From Adiantum capillus-veneris (lineage: Eukaryota > Streptophyta > Polypodiopsida > Polypodiales > Pteridaceae), in the NCBI GenBank assembly GCA_014529385.2, contig CM043969.1, forward strand, positions 21,825,946 to 21,889,945: 64,000 bases of DNA, in the 5' to 3' direction. Of this stretch, positions 31,581 to 43,029 are shown piece by piece. Positions within the stretch are counted from its first letter, which is position 1, and each line of letters opens with the position of its first letter. A program made the translations under genes and the position numbers. Under the pieces are notes generated by a model. It saw only the letters and a list, made by a program, of their open reading frames with translations. It ran no database searches and was not told the origin of the DNA.

Positions 31581-33007
31581 CAAGCTTGACAAGAGGAGAT
31601 TATGCGGCAAGTGCATGAGTTAGTTGAGAAGGGCATGGGTAGGCCTAGCTCATCTTCATTTTGTTCTCCTGTGCTACTAGTGAAAAAGAAAGACAACACG
31701 TATCGTATGTGTGTCGACTATAGAGCACTAAATAGGATCACTATCAAGAATAGGTTTCCCGTTCCACGGGTAGAAGACCTATTTGATAAGCTACAAGGGC
31801 CCACCTACTTTAGTAGCATTGACCTAAAAAGTGGCTATCATCAAATAAGGATAGTTGATCAAGACATTGTAAAGACCATATTTCACACTACATTCGGTCT
31901 TTACGAATACATTGTATGCCTTTTGGCTTCACCAATCCACCAGCCACATTTAACCGCTTGATGGAGAAGCTATTCAGGCCTCACCGAACCTTTACTGGAG
32001 TGTTCCTTGATTATATGATCATCTACTCTAATTCATTAGACGAACACAAGAAACACCTCCAGGTAATATTTCAAGTTTTAAGAGAGAATAAACTTTATGT
32101 TAATCTAAAGTAAAGTAAATTTTTCTTACAAGAGATTCAATATTTAGGTCACATTATCTCTCAAGATGGCATCCAAATGGATCCATCAAAGTTAGAGGTA
32201 ATAAAAGGATGGCCTAAACCAAGGAATCTTCATAAGCTAAGAAGCTTTATAGGTATGTGTGCATACTGTAGACGCTTCATAGAAAAGTTCTCACTAATAG
32301 TAGGACCACTACATGACCTAACAAAGAAAAACTTTAGGTACACATGGTCTGCCAAGGAGAACAATGCTTTCGAAAAGCTTATCTCTGAACCTATGCTTAC
32401 ACTACCGGATCTCTCAAAGCCATTTGAGGTCCAATGTGATGCTTGTGGTGACTGCCCTGGAGCTGTTTTGCTCCAAGAAGGGCACGCTATTGGCTATGAA
32501 AGTTGAAGGATCGACCTTTTTGAGCAAGCTAGGCATATATGAAAAGGAACTCCTCGCAGTTCTACATGCCTTAGACTCATGGAAGTACGATTTATTGGGG
32601 ACTCCTTTCATTCTGCGAGCTGATCACCAAAGTCTACTTCATGACGCAAACCAAGATCTCCGACAAACAAATGAGGTGGGAAAATTTCCTTTTGCAATTT
32701 CATTTTCATATTTCTCACGTTGCTGGCAAGCATAATCAAGTAGCCAACGCACTCTCAAGACAACGAAGAGTGAATGCGGTTTCCATAGCAACTCACAATG
32801 ATCTATCTTCTATGATAGATGAGTATGCTATTGATCCCGATTTTAGAGATGTGATTTCAGCGCTTGTATTAGGGAAGAAAGAGGAACCATTTACCTTACA
32901 AGATGGTTATGTTCTCTATGGAAATAGACTATGCGTTACTAACTCACTACGTGAGAAAGTAATGTATGAATCTCATGCTCCTCCTTATGCGGGGCATAGA
33001 GGGATTC
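31581..33007 (+). pseudogene. Element C, RT, RNase H and integrase start
   Basis: Gypsy RT begins right at the inversion edge with QEEIMRQVHELVEKGM after a TGA at 31587. YRMCVDYRALN, FSSIDLKSGYHQI, MPFGFTNPPATFN and FLDYMIIYSN follow; the second catalytic Asp of the usual F/Y-x-DD is Tyr, so RT is inactive. RNase H shows CDACGDCPGAVLLQ, EKELLAVLHALDSW and DALSRQ-type NALSRQ. The integrase zinc region starts (HAPPYAGHRGI) and is cut at 33007 by the next LTR. Several frameshifts and stops. Confidence 0.85.
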
Positions 33008-33590
33008 TGTTAGCAGAGCAAGCTAACACGGATACCATTTTTCGGAGTTCTCTTTGTAAAACACTTATTATTTTGATAAATTGGAAATATTGTAACTCCT
33101 ATTTTCTTGGATAAACTCTGTACTTAATGAGCCGGTGCTACAAGCTTCCAGATTGTATTAACTTTTCATCACCCATCTTTGGTAGAACTCCCAGATTATT
33201 AGTTTTGACCACCAAAAATCTTGGCTAAGGTATAAAAGCCAATTTTTGTAAGTTTTTAGATAATGAAATACACAACGTGAGCTAACCGCGCTCACTCCTC
33301 TCATTCTCGCTCTTCCTACTCCCTCCTCGTCTCGTTACATTTGGATGTCATTTGATGCTCTAACGGATGTGATTTGTTTGTCGATGATCGATTGGCTTTT
33401 GGTAATTTCAGTCACTTGAGTGTAGCTTGAATTAGATGTGAGTTGTTAGTTGTTTTTTGAGAGATTGACAACCTCTTGTAGCCTCTATGCACTAGTCAAG
33501 TCAGCTTCATCCCATGGATTGACAATTTAATTGTGGTTCTCGCTAATACTGCAATAAGATAGGATGGTGAGGTTAGACATGCATCCCACA
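33008..33590 (+). repeat. Putative 5' LTR of element E
   Basis: A 583-bp segment starting TGTTAGCAGAG inside the element C integrase and ending ATCCCACA. It has TATAAAAG at 33231-33238 and is followed by a primer-site-like TGGTGACGCTTCTGGGGA at 33593-33610. No second copy is in the window, so the LTR call rests on termini, promoter and primer site. Confidence 0.55.
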
Positions 33591-33610
33591 TTTGGTGACG
33601 CTTCTGGGGA

Positions 33611-34084
33611 TCAAAAATACCTAAACTAGGAAAAAACACGAGCGTCTTGTGAAGTTATCCTTTAACTTCCTCTAGGATCGCCTAGAGTTAAAAACTTTCT
33701 TTTAGAAATCGCATAGCTTAAGATTGTCCTCTTTTGCTGTGTAGAGGTAGCTTGGAAGTAATTGTACTTGCTGAGTGCCTTTAGGATTGTAGGATTGTAG
33801 AAATAGATTAAATTTTTGAGGATGATAGCTAGACAAAACAAGTCATAAGATCAATTCTCAGAAACCATAAAAGACAAGAAAACGAGTGTTTGTGAACACT
33901 TTTCACAACCCCATTGCATGAGAATCTAGGAGTAGGGTAAGTAGGATCCGAGGGGGATTTCACAACATTGCTCTCTCTCAAAGAATTAGGTGTGAGTTGT
34001 TATCGAAAGTTGCATAATTTCAGGTCTACGGCTAGAAATAGCTCGAAAAGACTCAAAACCACTCAATCTGACTGGAGAGTAAGC
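33611..34084. other. Element E leader, no gene seen
   Basis: AT-rich sequence between the putative primer site and the TTAA-flanked insert. No supported ORF. Confidence 0.4.
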
Positions 34085-34088
34085 TTAA

Positions 34089-35426
34089 CACTAGAATGGT
34101 AACCTAATAGGACATAAAAGTTTCCTTTCAGGTTTTTGGGAAAAATTTCCAAAACCATAGTAGATCCACTCATTTTGAAAAATCCTTTCATGAGCTTATA
34201 GTTCAATAACTACTACATATGGAAAAAATGAGAAACTTGTAATTTTTCTCATCCCTTGGTCACTACAAGCCTCCAAAGTTGATGGACCAGTGCATTTTGC
34301 CCAAAACAGCAATTTCTTACGGTTGATTTCATATAAATAAGAGTGGAGATTTTTGTAGGACATGAGATAAAATGCCCCGTTAACTTTACTGGAATATTAC
34401 AAAAACATATGGTTGCTTTTACCTCACAAATTTTTTTTTGGGCAAAAAAAATAGGTACTAGAAAGTTGCATTTTTGCCATTCTGCGAACCTATCATCAAA
34501 GTTTCTATAGTCACGCTCAATACAGATACTATATACATGTTTTCTTAGTTCCCTTTAGGCCTTTGGATTCAAAAGGAGCCATGGATCACGTCAAAAGGAT
34601 AATGGATCTCTTACAATTGGAACCTTGGGGGCAATGATAAAGTGCTAAATACAGCAAACATGAAAAAACTGGGTTTAGCATTATGACCTCTAGAAACCCA
34701 TAGAAACTACTCAATATCTAGCTAAGTTTGTAGTCTATGATTAAATATGGTTACTACCTACAAAATACACACAATTGGCCTAAGAAACTAGCAATATTGA
34801 GAAAGTTATACTTGCTACTCTAAAATATATCGTATTCTTCAGCAATCAAAAAACTCAACCATCATCATATACTATGCTATATAGCATATTAAGTCCCCCA
34901 AAACTCAAGGAAGATTAGCTTTATGTTATACATTACACTTACACAATCAAAATTGAATTTGGATATCAAGAAAGCCACCAAAAAAGTCATAAAAGTGCTA
35001 ATTTTGGCCAAAAAACAAGATTATGCAATTCTTGTAAATTGGTCATAACTTTCAATTTTAACACTTAGCTCTCCCTACAAGCATCAAAACATGTTGAGAA
35101 CTATGAAGTCCTAACCTATAGCCATCTAAACCTCACAAACATGAAGGTTAGAGTGGTATAGTTGCCAAAAATTGAAAAAAAACCAAAAACAGGACCCGTT
35201 TTTTCACATAGTTTAGGTTCAAAAATGTTGTGCAAGAGTAAGGTTAATGGTGAGATCGATACTCAAAAAAAAAAGCTTAGTTTTTTTCAGCTCATAAGGC
35301 AACTTTGTGGATATATAGCACCTAGAAATTCATTTTCATACTCTTCAAATAATTCAAGCAAAATGGTCACTTAACAGGACACAAAAGTGTCCAAGGACAT
35401 AAAAGTGTCCTGTTACCATTCTAGTG
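34089..35426. mobile_element. TTAA-flanked terminal-inverted-repeat element (piggyBac-like, non-autonomous)
   Basis: The left end CACTAGAATGGTAAC and the right end are perfect 15-bp inverted copies, bounded by TTAA on both sides (34085-34088, 35427-35430). Inside each end are hairpins of the type GGACAYAAAAGTGTCC. Length 1,338 bp, AT-rich, no transposase ORF. TTAA target sites and a terminus C-x-CTAGAA are features of piggyBac-type elements. The superfamily call is inference; other TIR groups remain possible because TTAA is palindromic. Confidence 0.65.
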
Positions 35427-35430
35427 TTAA

Positions 35431-35708
35431 AGGTTGTATGAACCAGCTGGTGTGGTGCTGATGATCACTCAAAAAATGAATATCCAAAGCCCGACAAAAA
35501 ACTCAAGCCAGTTGAAGCCTATTGCGTACAATGTTGCAAAAAGGGAGGAGACTTTCCAGAAGATTGTCCTAAAAATCCTTTAAACAAGGGTAAAACAGTA
35601 TTAAACATAGTCCAAGTGATACCTAGTAGCTCATCAGAGAGTGAACCGATTGTTCCAATCAAGGTAATCACTAGAGCCCAGTCCAAGAAAAAGAAAGCTT
35701 CCTCTTAA
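35431..35708 (+). pseudogene. Element E gag C-terminus with altered zinc knuckle
   Basis: Reading from the right edge of the TTAA insert: ADDHSKNEYPKP, then CVQCCKKGGDFPEDC, a C-x2-C-x4-D-x4-C knuckle with Asp for His, then a Ser-rich linker and VITRAQSKKKK before TAA at 35706. This resembles the nucleocapsid and following linker of gypsy gags. The insert separates it from the rest of gag. Confidence 0.5.
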
Positions 35709-35741
35709 AGAATCAAAAGAAGCATAAGCTAAAGATATGAG

Positions 35742-36128
35742 ATGAGAAAACAAAAACAACGTGTTGAAATCAAGGAGAAAGCAAAAAAGCTATTCCAGGA
35801 AAAGTTGAAAGAAACTGGAAGTGAAATCAAGGAAACAACCGTGAAATCTAAAGGATCCATTCTGGTTTATAAAATTTTTGAGCCTATTAATGCTGCCTTG
35901 GAAGCCTACCAAGCAGGACTTAAAGCAGGCCAAAACATGGAAAACAAATGGAAAAACTATCCTTCTCCAGACATGGAAGCAGCTAAGCTGGAAGCTTACC
36001 AAAATTTGGTAAGAATCACACAAGAAATGCTAGAAAAACAAAAACCCAAGCTTGTGGTAAGATACTTTAAAGAAAAACTTGATGTGGTGGCAGAACCCCA
36101 CCTTGAACAAAAGAACCAGAACTTATAG
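35742..36128 (+). CDS. Hypothetical Lys/Glu-rich ORF (element E)
   Basis: A 128-aa ORF, highly charged and probably helical, following the knuckle ORF by 34 nt. It may be the next part of the element E polyprotein or its linker. No enzyme motif. A 28-bp tandem duplication (about 36163-36218, units ending GACTGGCCAGGACAC) lies after it. Confidence 0.35.
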   Translation: MRKQKQRVEIKEKAKKLFQEKLKETGSEIKETTVKSKGSILVYKIFEPINAALEAYQAGLKAGQNMENKWKNYPSPDMEAAKLEAYQNLVRITQEMLEKQKPKLVVRYFKEKLDVVAEPHLEQKNQNL

Positions 36129-36239
36129 TGCTGGACAACGAAGATGCCTTAGACAAAATTCCTTTCATAGAAAAAGACTGGCCAGGACACTTTCATAGAG
36201 GAAGACTGGCCAGGACACTGATCCATCTTATCATGGATT

Positions 36240-37603
36240 ATACAAACATACTTTTGTGGTTAAGTTTTTGAACATGTGCGCCATGCATAATATAAGTGCC
36301 TACAACTCTTCTGTTGTGCCATGTGAACTTCTCTTTCTCTCAAGAGAAGAGCCCTCTCTTCAAGAGAAGGTTTAGCTTCTAGCCTTGCCTTGATTGAACT
36401 ACAGACATTGCACTTAGAGAACTCACTTGTCGTTGTTAAAGTGACATGTGGATACTCTTTGTTCCAAATTCTACCGGAAAAAGATTGAGATAACTTCTTC
36501 TCATAGCCCATTTGGTCTAGTGTTGTATTGATTTCGCATAAAATGTCAACTTGTTTGTATATTGATGGAATCACTAATTGAGTCTCTCTTGAGCCATCTA
36601 GTAGTGTTTTCCTTCTATGTGGCATCTTCTCAGAGTTGTTATCCATAAATTCATTAAATAGTGCTCTCGCTAAACTAGTATGTTGAAGTCCTCTTCTCAA
36701 TGTACATGTGTTACCATGCATATATTGGCGCGCACCATTTTCAAAATTTTCCTTGTAGCGGTAAAATGATGTCTTTCATATTCCATGTAACTCATACCAT
36801 TTTCTGCAACAAACAATAGATACATTTATCTCGAATTGAGATCGCATCTTCTCATCTTTCTGATAGCATATATATAGAACATCATATACATAATTTGTGT
36901 GTGCTTTTTGAGACTCTCCCCAAAATTCTTGCCATAATCTTGTCACCAAATCATGATCTGCAAACTGACAGCATTTTTTTCCACAACAATCAATGCATGA
37001 AACCCTTTGAATTGACTCAGCTGAAAGATAAAAAGTAGAAGCTGGTGTTGCTTGCACTTTTTGAGTCCTGTTGATGAAACTGTATCGTCTCTTCCTTAGC
37101 AAAGGGTATCAACACTACCATCAAGTTTTTCTCCAAGATTCGCGTATTCACATTCCAAACTCTAGGTTTGTAATAGGTATTACATCTGTAACTAGAGGAT
37201 CAAGATGATCCCCTTGTTCATCAGCACTGTAGTTTTCATTTGTGTCAATTACGTTGTCATTAATTATGGATTTCTGCAAACGAAGCTTAGGCCATCGAAC
37301 AACACTCCATAATGAGCTTTGGAGAGATGTAGTATCCATTGTAGAAAAAGGGAGGACCACATCCTTCAAACATTCCTCCACTCTTATAGATACATTTCCT
37401 TGCCCTATCTTTGTACCACCACAAGTGGAATCAGAATCTATTCTACACACACAACCAATACCAACAATTTCATTATCAAGTACCATATACACTTTCTCCC
37501 CAGATTCAAAGTCCATCATGTAAGTTGAAAAGAAAAACCTTGTTAATTTCATATCTATAGATAAAAAAATATTGGAAAAAGATGTATAAGTTACATTACA
37601 CAT
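36240..37603 (-). pseudogene. Transposase-like gene fragment, broken
   Basis: Three ORF blocks lie in one minus-strand frame. 37603-37148 has a domain with VLDNEIVGIGCVCR, CGGTKIGQGNVSIRV and VVRWPKLRLQ, resembling the DUF8039-type domain of plant transposon proteins. 37102-36776 is Cys-rich (CIDCCGKKCC, then FWGESQKAHTNYVYD and CCRKWYELHGI). After one TGA, 36721-36260 has EYPHVTLTTTSEFSKCNVC and LREREVHMAQQ. This layout recalls a widespread transposase-like family of plants and animals. The catalytic part is missing. Family names are from memory of motif style and need a profile search. Confidence 0.5.
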
Positions 37604-37654
37604 TACACAAGGGTTGTGAATACTATAACTTTATAGACATTGCTATATTAGATC

Positions 37655-39510
37655 ATAGCTTGGACAAGTGGTGGACATAGTTGTAATGGCCAGTGTCCAA
37701 GGTGCTATTTTAGGAACTTGCTTGTCAATGTCCAAGTATCTCTTGCTTCATCAAATGGAAGTAAGGTTGGACAAGGGGGGATCTTGAAACCAAAAGCCCC
37801 TTTCTATACAAGGTAAATCTTGGAGAAATGGTGGACTTAGTTCTAATGGCTATTGTTCAAGGTGAACTATTGTAGGAGCTTGCTTCCCAATGCCCAAAAT
37901 ATCCCTTGCTTCTTTCAATGGAAGTAAGCTTGGACAAGTGGTGGATCTTGAAACCAATAGTCCCTTTTTCTATATGAGAGTAAAGCTTGGACAAGTGATG
38001 GACCTAGATTTAATATCCACTTTCCAAGGTGGTATTGTAGGAACTTGAGCAAGTATCTCTTTCTTCTTTTAATGGAAGTATGGTTGGACAAGTGGTGGAC
38101 CTAGTTAATGTACAAGGTGAACTATTGTAGAAACTTTCTTCCCAATGTCCAAGTACACCTTACTGTTTTCAATGGAAGTAAGGTTGGACAAGTGATGGAT
38201 CTTGAAATCGACAGTCCCTTTTTCAATATTAGAGTAAATCTTGGACAAGTGATGGAACTAGTTTGATGTCTAGTAATTTCCAAGGTGGTATTGTAGGTAC
38301 TTGATTCCCAATGTGCAAGTACCTCTTGCTTCTTTCAATGGGAGTATGGTTGGACAAGTGGTGGACCTAGTTAATGTACAAGGTGAACTATTGTAGGGCC
38401 TTGGTTCTTAATGTCCAAGTAGCCCTTACTTCTTGTAATGGAAGTAAGGTTGGACAAGTGGTGGAGCTTGAAAATGACAGTGCATTTTACTATATGAGAG
38501 TAAAGCTTGAACAAGTGGTGGACCTAGTTTCAATGTCCAGTTTCCAAGGTGGTATTGTAGGAATTTGATTCCCAATGTGCAAGTTTCTCTTGCTTCTTTC
38601 AATGGAAGTATGGTTGGACAAGTGGTGGACCTAGTTAATGTACAAGGAAAATTATTGTAGGGCCTTGGTTCTCAATGTCCAAGTAGCCCTTGTTTCTTTT
38701 AATGAAAGTAAGGTTGACAAGTGGTGGAGATTGAAACCAAAAGTCCCTTTTATATATGAGAGTAAAGGTTGGAGAAGTGGTGGACCTAGTTTTAATGGCT
38801 AGTGTCCAAGATGGTGTAGGATCTTGGTTCCCAATGTCCAAGTATCTCTTGCTTCTTTCAATGCAAGTAAGGCTAGACAAGTGATGGATCTTGAAACCAA
38901 AAGTCCCTTTCTAAATGAGAGTAAAGGTTGGACAAGTGGTGGACCTAGTTTTAATGACCAATGTCCAAGGTGAACTATTGTAGGGCCTTGCTTCTCAATG
39001 TCCAAGTAGCCCCTTGCATATTTTAATGGAAAACAAAATGGAGTAGTGGTGGATCTTGAAACAAAAACCCCCGTGATTTATTTTAGGGTAGCTTGGACAA
39101 GTGGTGGACTTAGTTTTAATGGCCAAGGTTCAAGGAACTACAAACAGTTGGTCCAACTATAATAGACTATAGCTTGGACAAGTGGTGGACCTCCAAGTTT
39201 TAATGAAAAACATAGGACAATTTCAAGGCTTTACTTCCCAATGTCCAAGTAGACCTTGCTTTTTTCAATGGAACAAGGTTGATAGTAGGGCCTTTCGTCT
39301 CAATGTCCGAGTAGACCTTGCTTTCTTCAATGGAAGCTTGGAGAAGTGGTGGACATTGTTCTAATGGCCAATGTTAAAGGTGAATTACTAGATGAGCTAG
39401 TAGCTTCCTGAAGTCAAAGAAGTACTTTCTTCAACAAGGACTAGTGGTAAAGGTTTGACAATTGGTGAAATTTGAAACAAAAACCCCCAAGCTTGCTATG
39501 ACGAGAATAG
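37655..39510. repeat. Degenerate tandem array around GGACAAGTGGTGGA
   Basis: The motif GGACAAGTGGTGGA and variants recurs some 20 times, with alternating spacings near 57 and 100 bp; a higher-order unit of about 250-270 bp can be followed at 37661, 37931, 38184, 38452 and 38712. Between motifs are CCAATGTCCAAGTA and TTGCTTCTTTCAATGGAAGT. ORFs in both directions here are repeat products. Confidence 0.8.
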
Positions 39511-39708
39511 CTTTGAGCATGGTTTAGGCATGTTGTGGATATGGTCAAAAGCTCTAGGAAAATTTTGAGTTCTGAGCTCCAAAATAGATTCTCCACCACT
39601 TATGAGTTGTGAAGCAAGGAAAGAGACTAGGTTTTAGATACAAAGATTATCTAAGCTAGACCACAATTGAGAAAGTGGAAAAGGGTGGTGCAACAAGAGT
39701 TTAGATTG

Positions 39709-39935
39709 GGGTTTGGTGTAGCACCCCAAGCGGGGTCCCGTGGGATTTGAGGCAGCATCCCAAGTAGGGTCAAGAGGAAATAGCCCCTGTGTGCTTAGGG
39801 GCAACGCCCCGAGCTAGGGTCGAGGGGAAGCAACCCCTGTGGGCTTTGGGGCAGCACCCCCAAGCGGGGTCAAAGGACAAAAGTCCCTGTGGGGTTTGGG
39901 GAAACGCCCTAAGCAAGGTCGAGGGGCGGTGTCAG
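39709..39935. repeat. GC-rich minisatellite with palindromic GGGGCAACGCCCC motifs
   Basis: Five units of about 50 bp (starts near 39710, 39742, 39792, 39841, 39892), each with a short palindrome such as GGGGCAACGCCCC, an AAGCGGGGTC part and a CCCCTGTGGG part. Similar motifs are common inside plant LTRs. It may lie in the U3 of element F. Confidence 0.75.
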
Positions 39936-41086
39936 GATTTTTTTGGAGTAAGGAATTGCGCATATGTACATACACATGCATGGTGCATCGAATAAAGGAT
40001 TGCCCATTTTCCAGAGCCAGGTGGTTACATGGGGCCCACATGTGTACAGGTAGGACAACATGTACATAGTGCATCGATTTTCACTATCACCAGTACCAGT
40101 GTGTTTTTTCTATAATAATGAGGAGTTGGTAGTGTGTAAAAATTCTTGAGGAATCTATCTGCGGGCCGATGACATGAGGTAAGCAGGTGCGTCAGATGGC
40201 ATCTACTGGCATCAGGAGGCCGAATGGATCAATACATGCACGTGGATAAGTACGGACACAACGTGGGTGTTTTCTTGTGATAATTATGCAGAAAGGTCAT
40301 CATGAGGACCATCTTTTGGGTCCACTTCACGTGGTGGCGGGATGCATTATTGGAAAAAGTTGAGTGCCAGGTGTGCGGATGATGCAAAAAGGTGACAGCT
40401 ATGCACTGCGAGGTCAGTTTTTAGCCTGTTCGGGGTCCGTTTGAGGTCAACTAAAACGCCAAGGGTGCCCAAGTAATAAAGCTAAGTGTGGGAACTGAAA
40501 AAACTGAGAGAAGACCAGAAAAAATGTGGAGATAAGAGGAGGAACAGCCGCAGATGTGTTTTTGGGGTTTTTGGAGCTTGTTTTGGCCGTAAACTGCTCA
40601 TCCGAGGTCGGATTTGAGCACTTTGACATTGTAGACTAGGGTTTTGGGCCATTCCGGACGCGATGGAGTTGTCCATTTTACCAAATTCCTCCCTGTTTTT
40701 TTGCTTTTTTGGCTGTGTAAGTTTCTCCTATGAGCGAAGCTTCTGCTCCAGTTTGTGATTGTATCTGGCTTATTTTACCCATATTGTGTGAGCTATTTTC
40801 CCCATGGGTGTTGGCCCAAGATCAATTGTATCTAAACATCAGAAATTCTCCTATTTTGAGTTGAGTTTTTGAGTGTGTGTGTGTGTGTGTGTGTGTGTTA
40901 GTGTATCTCTCTTTGTGGAGTGGCCAAACAGATAGTCTCTCTCCTCTCACTCCATAGGTGTGTTCCCTGTTTCGGCCAGGTGTGATGTGTCAGCCGAGTG
41001 GTGTCCCATAGTGTGTGTGTATATCCTTCCAAGAGTGTGTGTCAGGTCATTATAGAGGCGTTCTGTGTGTTTCCATCCCGCTCACA
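39936..41086 (+). repeat. Probable LTR region of element F (left edge not resolved)
   Basis: Sequence leading to a CA terminus at 41085-41086, followed 6 nt later by a primer-site-like motif. It includes a (GT)n tract near 40876-40898. No second copy is in the window and no TATA box was clear. Confidence 0.4.
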
Positions 41087-41092
41087 TTCTTT

Positions 41093-41110
41093 TGGTGCCC
41101 CCACAGAGGA
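41093..41110 (+). promoter_or_regulatory. Primer-binding site, element F
   Basis: TGGTGCCCCCACAGAGGA, one base different from the site of elements A and K2. Confidence 0.65.
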
Positions 41111-41529
41111 TCTTCTTCGAGTACCTTCTGCTTCGAGCTTCAAGCTTCGAGATTCGATATTACATGTTACAAGTTACAGGGACATGTACAGGTACAGGTA
41201 GCTGGAGTACAATGATATACTAGCAATGGTGTCACTTGTAGTTTTTGTGGGTATGCATCAATTGCCGCCTGTTTGAGCGCATTGTCGTGCTGGATTGTAC
41301 GTTACTTGTGGAAACTACCATTGTACGCCTTTGTGGAGCCATATTTGGTTTTATTTGGTAGTCCTAGCTATTTCTGAGACTTAGTCTGGAAGATAGTCAT
41401 TTCTGAGACTTGACTATACGCTATTTGCATAAGTCTTCGTGTGAGGTCGATAGCGTGAGGTTTTATTGAGTTGGGGGATTCTCAAATGTGGAGATCCTTT
41501 CAGTGATATAGGTAGCTGATCCACCTGTA

Positions 41530-42264
41530 AGATTGAGTTGGGACAATCTAAGGCATGGATTGGAAGTAGAGTTTGTGAAGATAGAAGATCCTGACAAAGT
41601 GTGGCAAGAAGTACAAGGTTTGGTGCAAAAGGAAGGTGAGCCAGTAGATGCGTACATACGTAAGTTTTCATTGGCATGGGAGCGGATGTGCAAGGCCTTA
41701 GCACCATAGGTACCCCCGCCTGACATGATGAAGAAGGATAGGTTCTTGGATGGTCTTTGGGAGAATATACGTTGGAGAGTGGAGCTAAAGAAGCCTAGGA
41801 CATATGAAGATGCACTAGAGGTAGCAAGGAACAAAGAGTGGAAGCTGAGGAAAATGAGCCAGCTAGGAGCAGAGTCTTTGCCCATGAGGTCTGAGTTTCA
41901 GCCTATGGACTCTTCACAAGGTCACATGCCAGGGGTTCATCATGAACCAGTGGTTCCTGTTACTCCTCAGGTTATGCCAGCAGTGGTCACTACAACAGTG
42001 CAAGATGATGGGCTAAGGCAAGACATGAGGCAAGTGGTAGATTTAATGAAGAATCTCAGCCTCAACCTGCTAGGTCAAGTGGGAAATAATCGAGGTCGAG
42101 GGAGGTTTGCAAATCAGTCAGGAGGTGAAAAGAGACCTAGGAATGGTGTTGGACAAAGCAATGGTAGGTTTTGGAGGCAGATGCCCACATGTTATAATTG
42201 TGGAGAGTTGGGCCGCATCAGCCCGCAATGTGATAAGCCACCAAGGATGGTGGGAAACATATAA
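41530..42264 (+). pseudogene. Element F gag
   Basis: Gag reading with EDPDKVWQEVQGL, EPVDAYIRKFSLAWERM, a TAG near 41707, then MMKKDRFLDGLWENIRWRVE, RTYEDALEVARNKEWKLR and a zinc knuckle CYNCGELGRISPQC in which the His position is Arg. The order matches gag of elements A and B. The ORF ends just after the knuckle; protease follows almost at once in the same frame. Confidence 0.75.
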
Positions 42265-42267
42265 ACA

Positions 42268-43010
42268 TTGCCAAGACAGGTGCTAACTAGGTCAAATGAT
42301 TATGGCATCGAAATCAAGGGAGAAGAAGGAACCACTAGATTAACCGAGGAGGAAAAGGGAAAGACAAAAGTGCTAAGTGTAGTCACCTTGGAGAAGGCAT
42401 CAAAGTTAGAGGATACATTACTGATGCCTATTGGGAAGAGGACCACAGAGGAAAAGGAAGGAAGAAGTGTCCCAGGTCCTACTAAGAAGAAGGGAAAGAG
42501 CCATGAAGGTGAGGATGTCAAGGCCAAGAGAAAAAGAAGTGCTCGTCGCAAGTTTCATGTGTCAGATTTTCCACTAGGGGATGGGCAATTAAGCTTTGAC
42601 TTGAAGGAGGATCTGACGAGCAGGAAATCCGATGTTACTTTTGGGGAGCTTATAGAGATGGTGCCTAAGCTAAAGAGACAGGGGAAGAGGATGGTTAACC
42701 CAATGGAGAGAGAACCAGAGAGAGGTTCAGTGAAGGTGTTGGCAATGGATGAGCTACCATACATTTGCCCAATAGTAGATGTGTGGCACAAAAGAAAAAA
42801 TCTGGGACAAGGTTATGTGGATGGTGGAGCCCAAATATATGTCATAATTCATGCATGCGTTGAGAAGATGGGTCTTACAGTGACAGGGGTGTCAGGCTTT
42901 CGGATTAGATTGGCAAACCATCAAAAAGTAAAATTTTTGGGTGTTGTGAAGAGCTTAGAAGTGGAGGCGTATGATGCAAAGGCGGTGGTTTCCATTTTTT
43001 ATTACCATCT
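42268..43010 (+). pseudogene. Element F linker and retropepsin, truncated
   Basis: Same frame as gag, separated by a TAA at 42262-42264. A Lys/Glu-rich linker leads to RRKFHVSDFPLGDGQ, equivalent to RRINLQDFPLGHGM of element A, then the protease motif YVDGGAQIYVI and VSGFRIRLANHQKVKFLGV. The element is cut before the LGRPWL part, near 43010. RT is absent. Confidence 0.75.
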
Positions 43011-43029
43011 TGTAGAAAATTTACTCATG

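Noticed and set aside
34089-35426. CACTA (En/Spm) assignment because the ends begin CACTA
   Set aside because: The 3-bp flanks do not match in direct orientation (TAA against TTA), whereas TTAA matches on both sides.
36163-36218. 28-bp direct repeat as a target-site duplication
   Set aside because: The units are adjacent with nothing between; a simple tandem duplication.
37242-39364. Short plus-strand ORFs over the transposase-like gene and the tandem array
   Set aside because: Shadow frames of the minus-strand gene and repeat-derived readings.
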